From contig OW386289.2 of assembly GCA_936432065.2 (NCBI GenBank), positions 12,583,077 to 12,647,076 of the forward strand: a stretch of DNA of 64,000 nt, written 5' to 3'. Below are positions 21,531 through 33,031 of the stretch, piece by piece. A program made the position numbers and the translations under genes. How positions within the stretch are numbered: position 1 is the stretch's first letter; each line of letters begins with the position of its first letter. The stretch comes from Rutpela maculata (Eukaryota; Arthropoda; Insecta; Coleoptera; Cerambycidae). The notes below the pieces were generated by a model, which searched no databases, was not told the origin of the DNA, and was given only the letters and a program-made list of their open reading frames with translations.

Positions 21531-21611
21531 ATTGAAGTAGCTTTACTTCTATAGTATAATCCACGGCATATAATGATTTTTTTATACCTTGCCATGCCAT
21601 TTTCTACGTAT

Positions 21612-21860
21612 TACCTCCACATCCAGTGGAAGTATATTAACTCAAAGAAAATTTTTGAAAATACTTAGGCTTAGAATATCATGAAGCGTCGAGATTTTAA
21701 GTTTGAGCAAAGAAATGTCTGTCTATCACGTCGGTCTGTCTGTTGGTCTTATAACTTTTTGGTGCTCACGAACTGTGGAACCGTTTAAGATATTGACTTA
21801 AAATTTGTCTGGATGTCTGGATGTGGAAGTAGTAGTCTGGATGTGGAAGTAATGATTCCT
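21612..21860 (-). mobile_element. TACTTCCACATCC-family element, copy 2, truncated
   Basis: CCTCCACATCCAGTGGAAGTAT, GTCGAGATTTTAAGTTTG, GTCGGTCTGTCTGT and GTTTAAGATATTGACTT follow the same order as copy 1. It then jumps to the opposite terminus, ATGTGGAAGTAATGATTCCTT, so the middle is deleted. GTCTGGATGT is repeated three times at the junction. Confidence 0.65.
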
Positions 21861-22076
21861 TATGCAGGGGTTTTTGTCTTAAAAATAGTTTTAAAAATGC
21901 AATAGAATCAGCCTTGGATATTCCAAATGTCATCAGCTGGCAAGCGCGCTTTTCTGAAAAGAAATGTTCATAACAACATAAGCTCCCATTACTGCGTTGA
22001 TTATTATAAAATTCAAACGATTGTACATTATCGGCGTACTTAAATAATATAGGAAAATAAATGTAATAATACTCAC

Positions 22077-22143
22077 CAGTTGCCTGATTTGTTGCCAAGC
22101 AACTAAAACTTATATAAGATAATAAAAATAGAACAAATAACAT
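22077..22143 (-). CDS. Possible first coding exon with a signal peptide
   Basis: An ATG at 22143 on the minus strand starts MLFVLFLLSYISFSCLATNQ. This is a short N-terminus, a hydrophobic core and an SCLA cleavage-like site, as in a secretory signal peptide. Two codons later the sequence reads AACTG followed by GTGAGTATT, a strong 5' splice donor at 22076, which would end the exon in phase 1. The frame stays open beyond the donor to 21766, but that sequence runs into transposon DNA. No second exon was found. A first exon of a secreted-protein gene fits what is seen, but chance is not excluded. Confidence 0.35.
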
Positions 22144-22161
22144 TATCCATACGCGGGACAC

Positions 22162-24470
22162 ACATTATTAGTGTTCGGGTGAAGCAAAATAATGACAAGT
22201 ACTGTCTAAGGAAGTGAGGGCATCAGAGTTGGAAAATTCAGATACGTATGCTGCTATTTTATGGTACTGGTGTTTGAATTTTCATTGTTGTTATAATTTT
22301 CTGGTGTAAAATAAGTTTGCCCAGGGAAAAGTGCATAAAGCATTAAAATTTCAAAGTAAAATTACAGTTTTACTATAAATGTACAATGACATTTTTAAGG
22401 TACACATAAACATTACTTATATTAGAGAGTAGAGTGTTTTAAAAGTAAAATTATGAGTTGGGACGTATATTAGACAACCCCCAAAGCCCAAGCCAATACT
22501 GTCCTGAGGAGAGTTACACCTTTGGACACACACCCATTACCCACCACCATTACTAGTGTTGGACAGCATGTTCTAGCCAACTGCGCTGTCGCGCTGGTAG
22601 CAATAGAAAATATTTCCATCAATAATTTTTTTTTTATAAAGAATTTAATTGGTAAAATATCTATTCTTGCTCTATACAGTTAAAATAGTAATAATTAATG
22701 TAAAATTAAATGTAAATTTTAAATTCTATAATGGCGCGAAAGAGCCATTTATTCTATGATCAAGTTTCAGGTTCCTATCCTAATCTTGCATTCAAATCTC
22801 CAAGAATAATTTTAATGTCGTTTGCTGGTGACTGTCGGTATACCTTTTTTATTTCTTCGTAAAACAGTTCTTCTTCGTTTATTTATTCTTCGCTATTGAC
22901 ATGAACTTTATCGGATGTTCTATACATTTTCTTTCATTCTGATTTTGCATCTTCTGTGTCAGTAAAATAATGCTGTATATTCATCACCAGGCTACAGCAT
23001 TATCTGTCAAGGCAAAAGCTTCCTGAACAGGACGTGGTACTAGAGAGAAAATTTGAATTTGTGACTTGTAGTGAAGGCATTTTCTAAATAGACTCGAGAC
23101 AATAAGCAGAGATTCTGGTTTAAGTGTAAATTCAAAGCTAACTTAAAAAGCATACTTCGAAGCGTGATAGCTATAACAGATGTTATGTTGGCGCTTTGCA
23201 ATGGTACCTTTTCCCTTCCACCTGGTCTCCTGCATATCTGAACCCAACAAGTCATAAACAAAAACAACAATTATGCTATAATATGAAATAAATAAAATAT
23301 AATAAGTAATATTCCCACTTGATTTTCTCTCTCACTAGTTTGCTTCAGATTTACCTACTGATACAGAAAACCAAGTGTGTATATTACTCATTATATTTAA
23401 CATGTTTCATCAAGAACCTACCACAGGTGCAATCCAGTTAATTAAATAAAATATAGGAATAAAATAAATACATTCTCTCCAATATACAAACTCACAGCGC
23501 ATCGTGGTTTTAGAGACGTTCCCAGCGAGACAGCGTATCGACATTTTCGACATCTGGATAGGCACTGTCATTATATACTCATTCGATTTGTTTTTCAAAG
23601 TATCTGAGATAAGTGACAGCATCAGCACTATGTAAATGCAAGCAGATCAACGCTTACTCACACTGACTTTGGTTATGTTGCTAAATGTGCGCATTTTGAA
23701 AATATAAATGTAGTTAAATAGTATTGATTCAAAACCATAATATCAAATGACAAAATACCAAAAATATTGGCACGAAATTTAATCGTTGCTTCTATTTTTT
23801 CAATAATATATTAACGAGGTGAGTGAGGCCTACGCACTATTTTACCCAGAAATATACGACTTTTTCAACACGATCCGTGAATTTGAAATCCTATCGCTAT
23901 CCTTTACGTTTACAAGACAATACTCTCGAATGCAAAACTGTTACATAAAATATAGGACGGATTATTGGTCGACTTAGTACACCTCCCAATTCTTTTCCCA
24001 ATTGCCCCTATTCTCACAACACGAATCCTTCTTCCTTTCGTGCATCGTCAACATCGGCGACTTACTAAAGTTTAAGTAATCCGAGTACATTGTTGAATTT
24101 ACCATAACAATGTCCCGCTCTAACAGCATACAGTAAAATTAATTAAATGGATGTTTAATTAACTTCTTAAGCAATGTTAATATGCAATATTAATAAACCT
24201 AAACGTTTTCTAGTAGTTCAGGTTGTGTTCAAGATTGACGTGATACGTTGTGCTGCCAGAAGAATGCTGAGTGATTCATTAAAACTAATTTATGCTCGAA
24301 GTTTATAGAAATTCAATACTGTAAGATTTTAACTGTTGAACACCGTGAACTGTTGAGAAGTTACGAAAATATAATTAAATAATATAGATTTAATGATTTG
24401 TACCATTAATTTATTTGTATTTAGATATTGAAAAACTGAAGAATTCTATAGAATAAAATATTGTTTCCGA
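22162..24470. other. No recognised gene
   Basis: About 2.3 kb with several short minus-strand frames (23040-23270, 23410-23628) of unknown nature. The segment 23460-23600 is less AT-rich (CACAGCGCATCGTGG, GACGTTCCCAGCGAGACAGC) and could hide an exon or an old repeat. Nothing decisive is visible. Confidence 0.35.
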
Positions 24471-24477
24471 TTAGAGA

Positions 24478-24660
24478 AAAACTGCTACCTAAGGAATCAC
24501 TACTTCCACTTTGACATTGCCTATTCAAGTCTCTTACAATGAAAACAATGTTGACGCTATACTTGAAATAACTGCTCATAAAACTTTAATAATATAATAT
24601 TTGAAATTGTCTACCCCGCTGATGTAAAAATAATTTTTTAGGCTTTTGGTTCTTGTACAC
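24478..24660 (+). mobile_element. TACTTCCACATCC-family element, copy 3, left part
   Basis: AAGGAATCACTACTTCCAC, AATAATATAATATTTGAAAT, TCTACCCC and GGTTCTTGTACAC match 35001-35228 in order. It stops where the 24662-25282 hairpin begins. Confidence 0.65.
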
Positions 24661-24661
24661 T

Positions 24662-25282
24662 GTTTTTATAGGAGGTCTCGATCACCCAGTTTCAGTTTGT
24701 TTCCAAATACGAAAAAAGTAAGTACGTATTTTTTGTTTTTGAAAATTTTGATTTTAAATGGTGCCTATGGAGACATGAAGTTTCCCATTTAAATGGCATG
24801 GGGAAAAATCACTTTTTGGGATTTTTTGAATAATTATTCCGGGTTAGGGAAAATCTTGCATTAAATTTATAGGACTTGGACAGGACTATAGATCGAAGAA
24901 TTTGATGTATATACATATGTGTTTGTCGCCCCTAACACACCTCCACGGTGCCCCAAAAACTACCTGAAAAATTTGCGTTTTTTGATTTGACACCTCGGGG
25001 CACACCCTGGAGGTGTGTTATGGGCGACAAATCCATATGTATATACATCAGATTCTTCGCTGGATAGTCCTCTCCAAGTTCTAGACGTTTAATGCAAAAT
25101 TTTCCCTAACCCTAAAGAATTATTCAAAAAATCCCAAAAAGTGATTTTTGTTATGAAATTTAAATGGGAAACTTCAGGTCCCCATAGGCACCATTTAATA
25201 TGAAAATTTTTGAAAAACTAAAACGTACTTACTTTTTTCGGATTTGGAAACAAATTGGGGGGATCGAGACTCTCTATAAAAA
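24662..25282. mobile_element. Near-perfect 620-bp hairpin element
   Basis: Arms of about 290 bp (24662-24956 and 24998-25282) surround a loop of about 41 bases. Paired blocks are TTTTTATAGGAGGTCTCGATC/GATCGAGACTCTCTATAAAAA, AAATGGTGCCTATGG/CCATAGGCACCATTT, AAAAAGTGATTTTT/AAAAATCACTTTTTGGGAT, TGATGTATATACATATG and CCTCCA...GGTGCCCC/GGGGCACACC. No coding region. If read through, the transcript would form a single long hairpin. Confidence 0.85.
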
Positions 25283-25850
25283 ATTAAATTATTCTTGGAC
25301 CACCCTACATGTACACATTGTACACATTTCTCAATTTTTTTTTTTTTAATAAGTGTGGGGTTTGTAATAGGGTAAAATGACCATATTTGAATCTTTCTAA
25401 TGGGGGACATAATGGAAAAAAGAAAGCAAATTCCAGGTTTAATAATAATTGATGAGCGGGGGGCGGGGAGAATGGGAAAATTTTTTGTCCAGGTCTCATA
25501 ATTATTGATAAGCAGGAGGAGAGAAATGTGTCTCATAATTGATAAGGGGGAGAGAAATGTGAAGAAAAATGTGTCGAGCGGGGGAGCGTGGGAATAGAGA
25601 CATTTTAAGTGAAACCACGCGAATGGGGAACATTTTGTGGGGCAGCTCCATCAAAAGGAGGACTGCCCCTCCCTAATGGGAGACGAATGGTCACTGTATA
25701 ATAGGGGATAGGGCGGGTGGCTAATTCCAACAAAAAATTGAGACCTTTGGTTCTCGTACTGTCGTGAGCAAAAAAAATAGGACAACTATTTTTTTCTAAT
25801 GTAAATCTGTCTCTATTTGAATACGTAATGAGTAGCCGAAATAAAACAGT
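25283..25850. other. No recognised gene; G-rich stretch
   Basis: Starts with TTCTTGGACCACCCTACATGTA, which looks like a transposon terminus without a visible partner. The rest is purine-rich on the plus strand (GGGGGAGAGAAATG, GAGCGGGGGGCGGGGAG). That explains several open minus-strand frames, which I do not regard as genes. Confidence 0.4.
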
Positions 25851-25886
25851 TAGCACTTTTATTTTATTTTTTATTGTAATACTGTA

Positions 25887-26048
25887 GTTATTGCTATAGC
25901 AAATGATGGATGGTCAATGAGACAAGTTGCACTGCGTTATAACATAACAAAAATTTGGTGTTTAACATTTTAAAAAAGTGGAGAATAAACGGCACAATAA
26001 GTATAAATCCTGGATCAGGGGACAAAGGATATCCAGCTTCACAAGAAA
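25887..26048 (+). pseudogene. Inverted fragment of Tc1 transposase 5' region
   Basis: Reads in the plus direction as the same DNA that encodes the helix-turn-helix of the neighbouring minus-strand transposase. Shared strings are GATGGATGGTCAATGA, TTGCACTGCGTTATAA, AACATTTTAAAAAAGTGG, GAGAATAAACGG and AATCCTGGATCAGGG. It carries deletions and stops. It sits just beyond the 3' end of the main copy, so the element has 5' coding sequence at both ends in opposite orientation. Confidence 0.8.
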
Positions 26049-26055
26049 CTAATTA

Positions 26056-26888
26056 TTAATAATTCGCTATTGCACCATTTCTATTTATAACTTCCATAGG
26101 TCTGTTTGGCATAGAATTAAATAACCTTATACAATAATCATCAGTAAAAATATTTTCCCATGCATTATTTATTATTTCCAGTAATTATTGGATACTTCTT
26201 ACGAGTAGTCCTCACACGTCTTCCATAGGATTAAGATCTGGACTATGACTGGGCCAGTTAAGAACATTAATGTTGTTATCTTGAAACCAGTTAGTTACGG
26301 TATGAGCAGTATGAAGGGAACAATTATCTTGTTGAAATATGAATTCATTATTAGGAATTAATTGTGACACACACATATATATTCTCATCGAATCGAGTAT
26401 TAGGAGGTCGGCAAACATGAATACGACCGCTGTATGTTGACTGGCAAGTTTTTTCGTCTGTAAAAACTACATTGTTCCAAAAATTTACATCCAGTACTAA
26501 AAATTCAAGCGCAAATCCTAGTCGAGCTTCTTTATGTTCAGCTTTAAGTAAGTATTTCTGTGCTACTGGATGGCAGCGTAGCTCCGATTCTCTTACTCGC
26601 CGGCGACCAGTACTACTCGATCCAGGAAAATTCGTTTCTTCAGCGGCCTGAATAACTGAGTATTTCTACTAATGTATTTACTAATTGTAAATCTTGTTGT
26701 TGAGTTGATATCCTTCGTCGCCCTGATCCAGGATTTCTACTAATCGTACCGTTTATTCTCCACTTTTTTAAAATGTTACACATAGAATTTTTGTTAATAT
26801 TATAACGCAATGCAATTTGTTTCATTGACCATCCATCTTCTGCTTTAGCAATAACTCCAGCTTTAACTAAATCGTTTATATGGGGCAT
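26056..26888 (-). pseudogene. Tc1-type transposase (D,D34,E), disabled
   Basis: Begins MPHINDLVKAGVIAKAEDGW at 26888. The helix-turn-helix includes SMKQIALRYNINKNSMC, then ILKKWRINGTISRNPGSGRR. Next are FTDEK with the first catalytic Asp, IFQQDNCSLHTAHTV with the second, and NWPSHSPDLNPMED with the catalytic Glu. I count 34 residues between the last two, the Tc1 spacing. A frameshift follows PMED. The C-terminus reads FNSMPNRPMEVINRNGAIAN and stops at 26056-26058. About 50-60 residues before IFQQDN, normally a VWG-containing segment, are missing. Total length is therefore about 277 codons against roughly 340 in the family. Confidence 0.85.
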
Positions 26889-28140
26889 ATAAGTTTTTGC
26901 ACACTTGCAATGAATTTTGACAAATAACTGACAATGTCACAAAAATTAAAGTTAGATGTTAGTACACAACTAGATTTTGGCAAAAATACGTTATTTTCAT
27001 TTTTTTTTGCAGACGACAGTACATACACTAAATCCCACTACTTTTTGTAGTTTCTTTTTCTTTCTCTATAGTTTACGTTCTCTTACCTGCAATTATGTAG
27101 CACGCAATAAATTCGATCCAAATAAAATGTCTGCGATATATCAACAAAGACGAAAATTGTTTAAACAATTGCGAAAACCATTTTTTAGAGCAATTGTTTT
27201 ATATGTCGAAATTGTAATTTTTAATTTTAGACTGTCTTACATTGAAAAATTCAAAATTTTCGCCTTCGGCGCATTTCCCATGTTTTCTGTATTACTCTTA
27301 TGTATGGGTCGGCAAAATCACCTTCCAAAAGAAATCCTGACTATGGGTCTGAGTATGCATATTTTTCGAGCTCTAGTGCCGCCCAGTGAAAATTATTTAA
27401 AATATACTCTGAAAAGAAGCCTTATTTTTTAAAAGTATTCACGTTATAATCTAACTAATCATTAACCATTTAGATTTCATTAACACTCCATAAAAATCAA
27501 TTTTTTATGCCACCCGGTAAGTAGAAGCGATTTTCAATAATTTAGCATTTACCTCTTGCCTTTCGTAATGAAATACTTAAATTTTAAAGGTTAAACAACA
27601 ACTTTGGCGATGTAAAGCACATATAATTATTTGTTATTGTATAAGGAGCGACGATGGTGGCTTTCTTTGGTGAGCTGCTATTTAGCGGCGTAACGCGATT
27701 GGCGTGTATCGATAAGTTATTTAATTGATTACAATACCAGAAACGTGATCTGTATCGCTGCGGGAATGTCCCACGTGTTCTTCTTTATATCTACACCATT
27801 ACAAATGATTTACAAGTGTCATGGTAACTGTGAAATATCTAAAATGTCGACAATGCGTTTTCACTGTATTCGATGTATAAATACTTACACATTATTTCTG
27901 AAAGTGGCGCAATGTAAATATGAATTTGTTTGATTTTATTTATAATTTGGTTCACAATACATAGCTAGATGTAAACGTTATGCTCTTCGTAGTTTTTCAA
28001 AAATAAGTACATTTTTAGGCATAATTGCTATATATTATTATCTCCCGATAATGCCATCTTTGTTGTCGAAACACTCATCAGTATACTATGCACCATTTTT
28101 GTTTTTGTAAAGTCTTATCAATAGTATATAATTTTTTTAT
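26889..28140. other. No recognised gene; one long open frame
   Basis: The minus-strand element end (GCACACTTGCAATG region) lies at about 26890-26960. The plus-strand frame 26977-27432 (151 residues) is long for this window. It is rich in F, L and K, has no recognised motif, and contains internal palindromes (TTGTTTAAACAATTG). I treat it as a repeat or chance frame. The segment 27640-27770 is GC-richer without a clear feature. Confidence 0.35.
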
Positions 28141-28169
28141 CTACATTATTTTATTAAAATGTTTAAATC

Positions 28170-28215
28170 TGGTACATTTACTGATCATTTTTTTCCAAAA
28201 ACAATAGGACTCTTT
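28170..28215 (+). repeat. Solo flank of the composite repeat
   Basis: TTTACTGATCATTTTTTTCC and AAAAACAATAGGACTC match the right flank of the composite repeat at 14240-14275. None of the rest of that repeat is present here. Confidence 0.45.
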
Positions 28216-28470
28216 TTCTTCACCTCTCTAGTAGTTTTCGCAAACACTAAAAGATAATAAATTATACATATACCGTGCTTCTGATTCTTAATTTTTTTGA
28301 TTAAAAGTATTGTAGGGATACATTTTTTAACATTAGATATTATATTTTATAAACTTTTCACGAAAACGTTTATAAGCTGTTTGAATCTTTCACTGGTTTT
28401 GATATAATGATCCAAACTGTCTTAAATGCCGTTGTTTATTAGTTCTTTTAGAGTTTCCAATATATATTTT

Positions 28471-28605
28471 TCAGAAGGTCTCATGACTAACTGAGATATT
28501 TCCTTCAGATTGCATCAATTTCTCTTTCAATAAAGGATTGTTTTGTTTTAGTTCTGATTTTAGTTCCTTGAGTATTTCATTTTCTTTGTTTAAGCCATCT
28601 ATTAT
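28471..28605 (-). pseudogene. Coiled-coil coding fragment, perhaps LINE ORF1
   Basis: The minus strand reads IDGLNKENEILKELKSELKQ, then NNPLLKEKLMQSEGNIS, and ends at a stop at 28471. The leucine/charged heptad pattern is that of a coiled coil. PLLKEKL-type segments are seen in the first protein of some insect LINEs, so an ORF1 relic is plausible. No zinc knuckle or RT lies nearby, so the assignment is weak. Confidence 0.3.
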
Positions 28606-30812
28606 AGTCTTGCCCTCAATTTTTCTCCAGGTTTCTCATTATTTGTCAAGTATTGTCCCAATTTTGCTTCCAAGAGTTACTATTTGCTAAACTCTCACTT
28701 GGTGGCTTATGATCAACCTATTTTATATAAATATTGATGTTGATTGGATTATTTTAGTTAATGAACGATGTATTTTATACCATTAAAATTTGTAGTAAAA
28801 TTCAGGTTAATGATATTACCAAAATAAAAGAAGAAGAGATTTGTTTATTAGTAGTTTATGACCAACATATTTTATACAATGCTCTGTTAACCTTTCCCCT
28901 AAAACTAGGGTTGGATTTCAGAATGCCCGGTTCTCGTTTATTTAATGGAGACTGGGTCGTGGTTCGACTTTATTAAACAGAAAATCAAGAAATAATTCTC
29001 TGAGCGCCAATAGCCACCAGATACCTATGTTGTACCTGTCTGTCACTGCAAATACTAACTGTGGCTATTCAGTAGCCTTAAACCTTCATAGGTATCAAAA
29101 AAATAAAACTCCACAATCAAATAAACTACTCAATAAGGTGACAGGGTGTATATTACCAAATGTAATGAAAATATTTAACAACCACGGCATAAAATATGTA
29201 CCGTTAAAATAAGGACAATACTAGGTATATGGACAAACGATATAAATAATAATTTATATAATAAGTTATATAACCATAAATGAGGTCTACCGTAGTGAGT
29301 AATATGGCTACAACTAATTTGTAGAAAATAGCTATTTTCTTCACAATGTGATATACATGTGAAAAACTAAATAATGCTGAAGGCGGTAACACTTTGTTGA
29401 TTTGTGAAATAAGTATACTAAGATTAAAAGCTGAAGGCTAATCAATGAAAGTTATCAAAAAATATCATGGCAGAAGGCCTAGACGAAGTAACAAGGTTGA
29501 AATTTGAGTGCCGAAGTATGAATTAACGACACAAGTTGATACTCTTACCACTTCCTTGGAACCAACACTACTGCCTTTCTGTCTCACTCGGCTCCCAGTT
29601 ACATGGTTGAGAATGGTGATCAGCGAGACATATCCTCACGTACCACCAACTCACAACTGCTACTGATAATTAGTCGTGCATCAAAACCATTACTAGATCA
29701 AGGTAGAATTGTACTAGCTGTCCACAACCAGGTCCATAAAAATTAACAAACATTACAAGCTACCAGGGTCCATGAAATCTCTTCATGCGCTCCATACAAC
29801 TTCCAAAAATAGAGCTCGGGGTTAATTTAGCTACTTCATAACTACTTCATTATCTAACTCTGGATGAATTAGTTAGTTTACGGCAAGGCAACAATGGCGT
29901 ACGGCAATGATTCTGTCTCTGCAGCCAAATGACAAAATCTTGGTTGGTCAGTTGTTGCCTTCCGGTGACGCGTGTCTCGTAACCATTGCTACCAACGGTC
30001 TTACCCAAAATGTTAACTATCCATGAGGACATGGATCTACGTAAACTAAATAATGATCATCGTAATTTTATATGATCTTATCTCAATAAATTAATAAGTT
30101 CATGTTAATTAATATTATTGAATTATAGCGTCATTGCATATAATTGAAAACTGTTATGGTACGGGTTTCTACATTGCTTAAAGGAATTTTGAAATAACTA
30201 ATAAGTGAAGCAACAGATGGCGCTAGGCTTATGTTTCGTCAAAATTAATACGACATTGTTTGTTTAAAGAACTCCGTCATTGAAGAACGAGTGAAATAGA
30301 ACGACAGCAGCGGTCCAGGAAATAATCTGCAAAACATTAACAAATATCAAAGTGGAGTTACCCACTTAATACTGAGATTACAACACATCAATTATGCTAT
30401 ATCTGGCAATAAATCTGCAACCGTATTTCGGTGCATACTACTAAAATCAATGATAGTGGTGGTTTAAGACCCTTAAAACTACGTAAAAATGGAGAACCTA
30501 CGGCTATGTTTAGATCAGGTTAAAGTGAACGCTACAACAAATAATTAATACATACCGCAAATATGAGGTTTTTGCTAATTGTTGATTTACCTATATTGTC
30601 AGTTTATTTAAGATTATCTTTTAAATAAAGATACTCCACGGTTTTGGGATTGGTACACTTAGAAAAAATGAACAAACATCTAAAGAGATCAAGATTTCAC
30701 CGACTTGCAGTTGTTTCTTGTTAATTTTAATGATAAAATAATTAGAATTAATTACTGAAAAAGTAGGATGTGAATGGCACAACTCCGTAGTTAACCATTT
30801 TAAGGTGGTAAG
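28606..30812. other. No recognised gene
   Basis: About 2.2 kb of mostly AT-rich sequence. The minus-strand frame 29850-30032 (SSWIVNILGKTVGSNGYETR) faintly resembles the C-terminal integrase tail of Gypsy-type retrotransposons. The match is too weak to annotate as such. Confidence 0.35.
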
Positions 30813-32460
30813 TTGGTGACAGGCATAATGGGGAACACCGGCTTTCCTGGTTCATGTATCTTTGGCAAACAGTATAATGTAGGTACTGTTGGGTTAGGTA
30901 CATGCTGTATTAAAAATCGTGCGCGAATAGTCTATGTGAATGGAATAAAGAGCAATAGATATCTAATAAATGCCGGTGTATCACAAGGCTCCATACTGGG
31001 GTCGTTTATTTACCTTGTCTCTTCCAACGATCTTGCGTTATACATTCAAAGCAAATACAATATTTGTATTACTTGTTACGCTGGTGATACTAACTTTTTA
31101 GTTATTCAAAAAAGCCCCGACGCAGTAAAAAATATATTAGTCCGTCGGAATTATTATTAAAAAAAGGGTAGTTCTCGATATTTTTAATGCAGCAATGTGA
31201 CCTATACCAAATTGAAGGTTTTTACATTAGAAACAAAACTATCACAACCCGCAGTCATAAAAAAGGGTGATTTCCGAGAAATAGAAATATATATATATCA
31301 TTTTTCGCGTTTTTTCGCCTTTTTTCACATTTTACTTTAAAGCTATGCATTTTAGAGAAAATATTCAAGAGCGGAAAATTTCCGATCGACATGGATATTT
31401 GAAATTTTCCTTTAGTAGTTGGTTTTCCCGCGTAAGCACGCTGGTGCATGAATGTATCTATGCTTTTTTGCACTTTTCTTCTGTAATTTAAACACAAACA
31501 ATGCATTTTATATTATATCGAAAGATCTATACAGAGACGTTATAATTTGGTCATAAGGAAAAAACAACTACTGTCATTTAGGAACAATATCGAGAAAAAC
31601 GCTAACGACGAATTTTTAGTAACATATTCTGCTAAAATCTTGGGTGTCATGTTCCGAAATTTGACGTGGGCTGCTCACATAGATAGTTTATGTGTGAAGC
31701 TCGGTAAAGGTTGTTACGGTATGCGCAACTTAAAAAATTACTGCTGTAAAGGTTCTTTATTGACATTTTATTACTTTAACATACATTCTCATAGACGGTA
31801 TGGAATTATGCTGTGGGGATTGAGTACTACCTATGTTCGTCGGGCATTTATTCTGCAAAAGCGTGTCATTAGGATTATGGAGAGTTTACATCCTCGAGAA
31901 TCGTGCAGAGAATCCTTGAAGCCTTAAAAATACCAACTCTGCCTAGTATGTACATTTATGAAATATGTTGTTGTTTTTAAAAACAAATCAACTTACAAAC
32001 CAAACACGCCACAATTATCAAACAAGATTTAAAGATCAGCTAATTCCTCATCAGCATATAACAGCAGTATATCAAAAAAGTGTGTTTTATGACGAATATA
32101 AAATTTATAATCATTTGCCCATTAATTTGAAAAATTGTAAAAGCCTATTTACTTTCAAAAAGAGGATAAAAATTTACTAATTGAAAGTGCTCGTATGGTA
32201 TTAATGAATTTTACTCATTCTGACTATCTATGTATTTATGTGTTTATTTATTTATTGCGTGTTTATATACTTTTGTAGTTTGTTATTATGTACGTGTTAT
32301 CCCTTATACAATTTGACATGTATTTTATTCTATATTTTGAATTGTATTATGCTTATGCATATTAGTTCAGATTTTTTACGCACTCCCGAGTTACTTATAT
32401 GGTTATTAATTAATTGTAGGTACTTGTGATTGGGAAATAAAGGTTATTATTATTATCCGA
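30813..32460 (+). mobile_element. Jockey-like LINE, 5'-truncated and decayed
   Basis: The reverse-transcriptase core is visible at 30813-31160: ARIVYVNGIKSNRYLINAGV, then SQGSILGSFIYL and CYAGDTNFL. These correspond to GVPQGSILGPLLF and the YADDT active site, with Ala-Gly-Asp replacing Ala-Asp-Asp. The thumb/C-terminal part is at 31547-31927 (ILGVMFRNLTWAAHIDSL, YGIMLWG, LQKRVIRIM) and in another frame through 32180 (HNYQTR, YKIYNHLPINLKN). An unrelated stretch of about 380 bp (31165-31540) separates the two. The 3' end is AATAAAGGTTATTATTATTA at 32439-32457. Several frameshifts make it inactive. Confidence 0.85.
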
Positions 32461-33031
32461 TCAATTACGCCTGATGTAATAAGGTTTTTATAATATTTAA
32501 ATGTTTCTCACGTAAGTGATCATTTTCGGTAATGGATTTCTACGAAGTTTTGTTATTGGGACCATTGTTAATCAGTTATCTGCAGTCTTATAATGACCAT
32601 CCTTATCTAAAATAACCACCTTATTTCTTTAACATTTAGAACTTGTCTACTATCACCAGAGCCCGTATTTCGGATGACATTCCAGAGACGGACTCTGAAT
32701 TACACGATATTATCTAATACTTTTGTAAAGTTACAATCAGAAACATCGGTCGCTAACAATAAGTATTATTGCCACACAAACTAAAGAACTTTTAAATACA
32801 AAATTTTTATTTTATAAACCTTAGTTATTGAGATGTTTACGTTTCACAACATATAAAAAAAAGAGTAATTGATCCTCCAGAAGGGTAAAAAATTATTAGT
32901 CATATTTATATGGTGTCATTACACACTAAAGTAATTATTCTTAAACATTGCAAGTTCTAAATATTACTTTTTGGCATCTTCGACCAAGACAGTATGTAGA
33001 TTTTAAAGATATAAATTGGATTTTAATATTA
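32461..33031. other. No gene seen
   Basis: AT-rich. A 50-bp block CAGAGCCCGTATTTCGGATGACATT (32655-32680) recurs in reverse at 36510-36540. This may mark a diverged dispersed repeat, with no boundaries visible. Confidence 0.4.

Noticed and set aside
21209..21595. A 128-codon minus-strand frame with ten-residue repeats, as a protein gene
   Set aside because: The frame is produced by a 30-bp minisatellite inside a transposon. No start context, splice site or homology supports a gene.
26977..27432. A 151-codon plus-strand frame, as a gene
   Set aside because: Longest unexplained frame near the Tc1 relic, but of low complexity, with internal palindromes and no recognised domain.
29850..30032. 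Gypsy integrase C-terminal tail on the minus strand
   Set aside because: The resemblance is limited to a few residues (IVNILGKT...YETR). No integrase core or LTR is adjacent.
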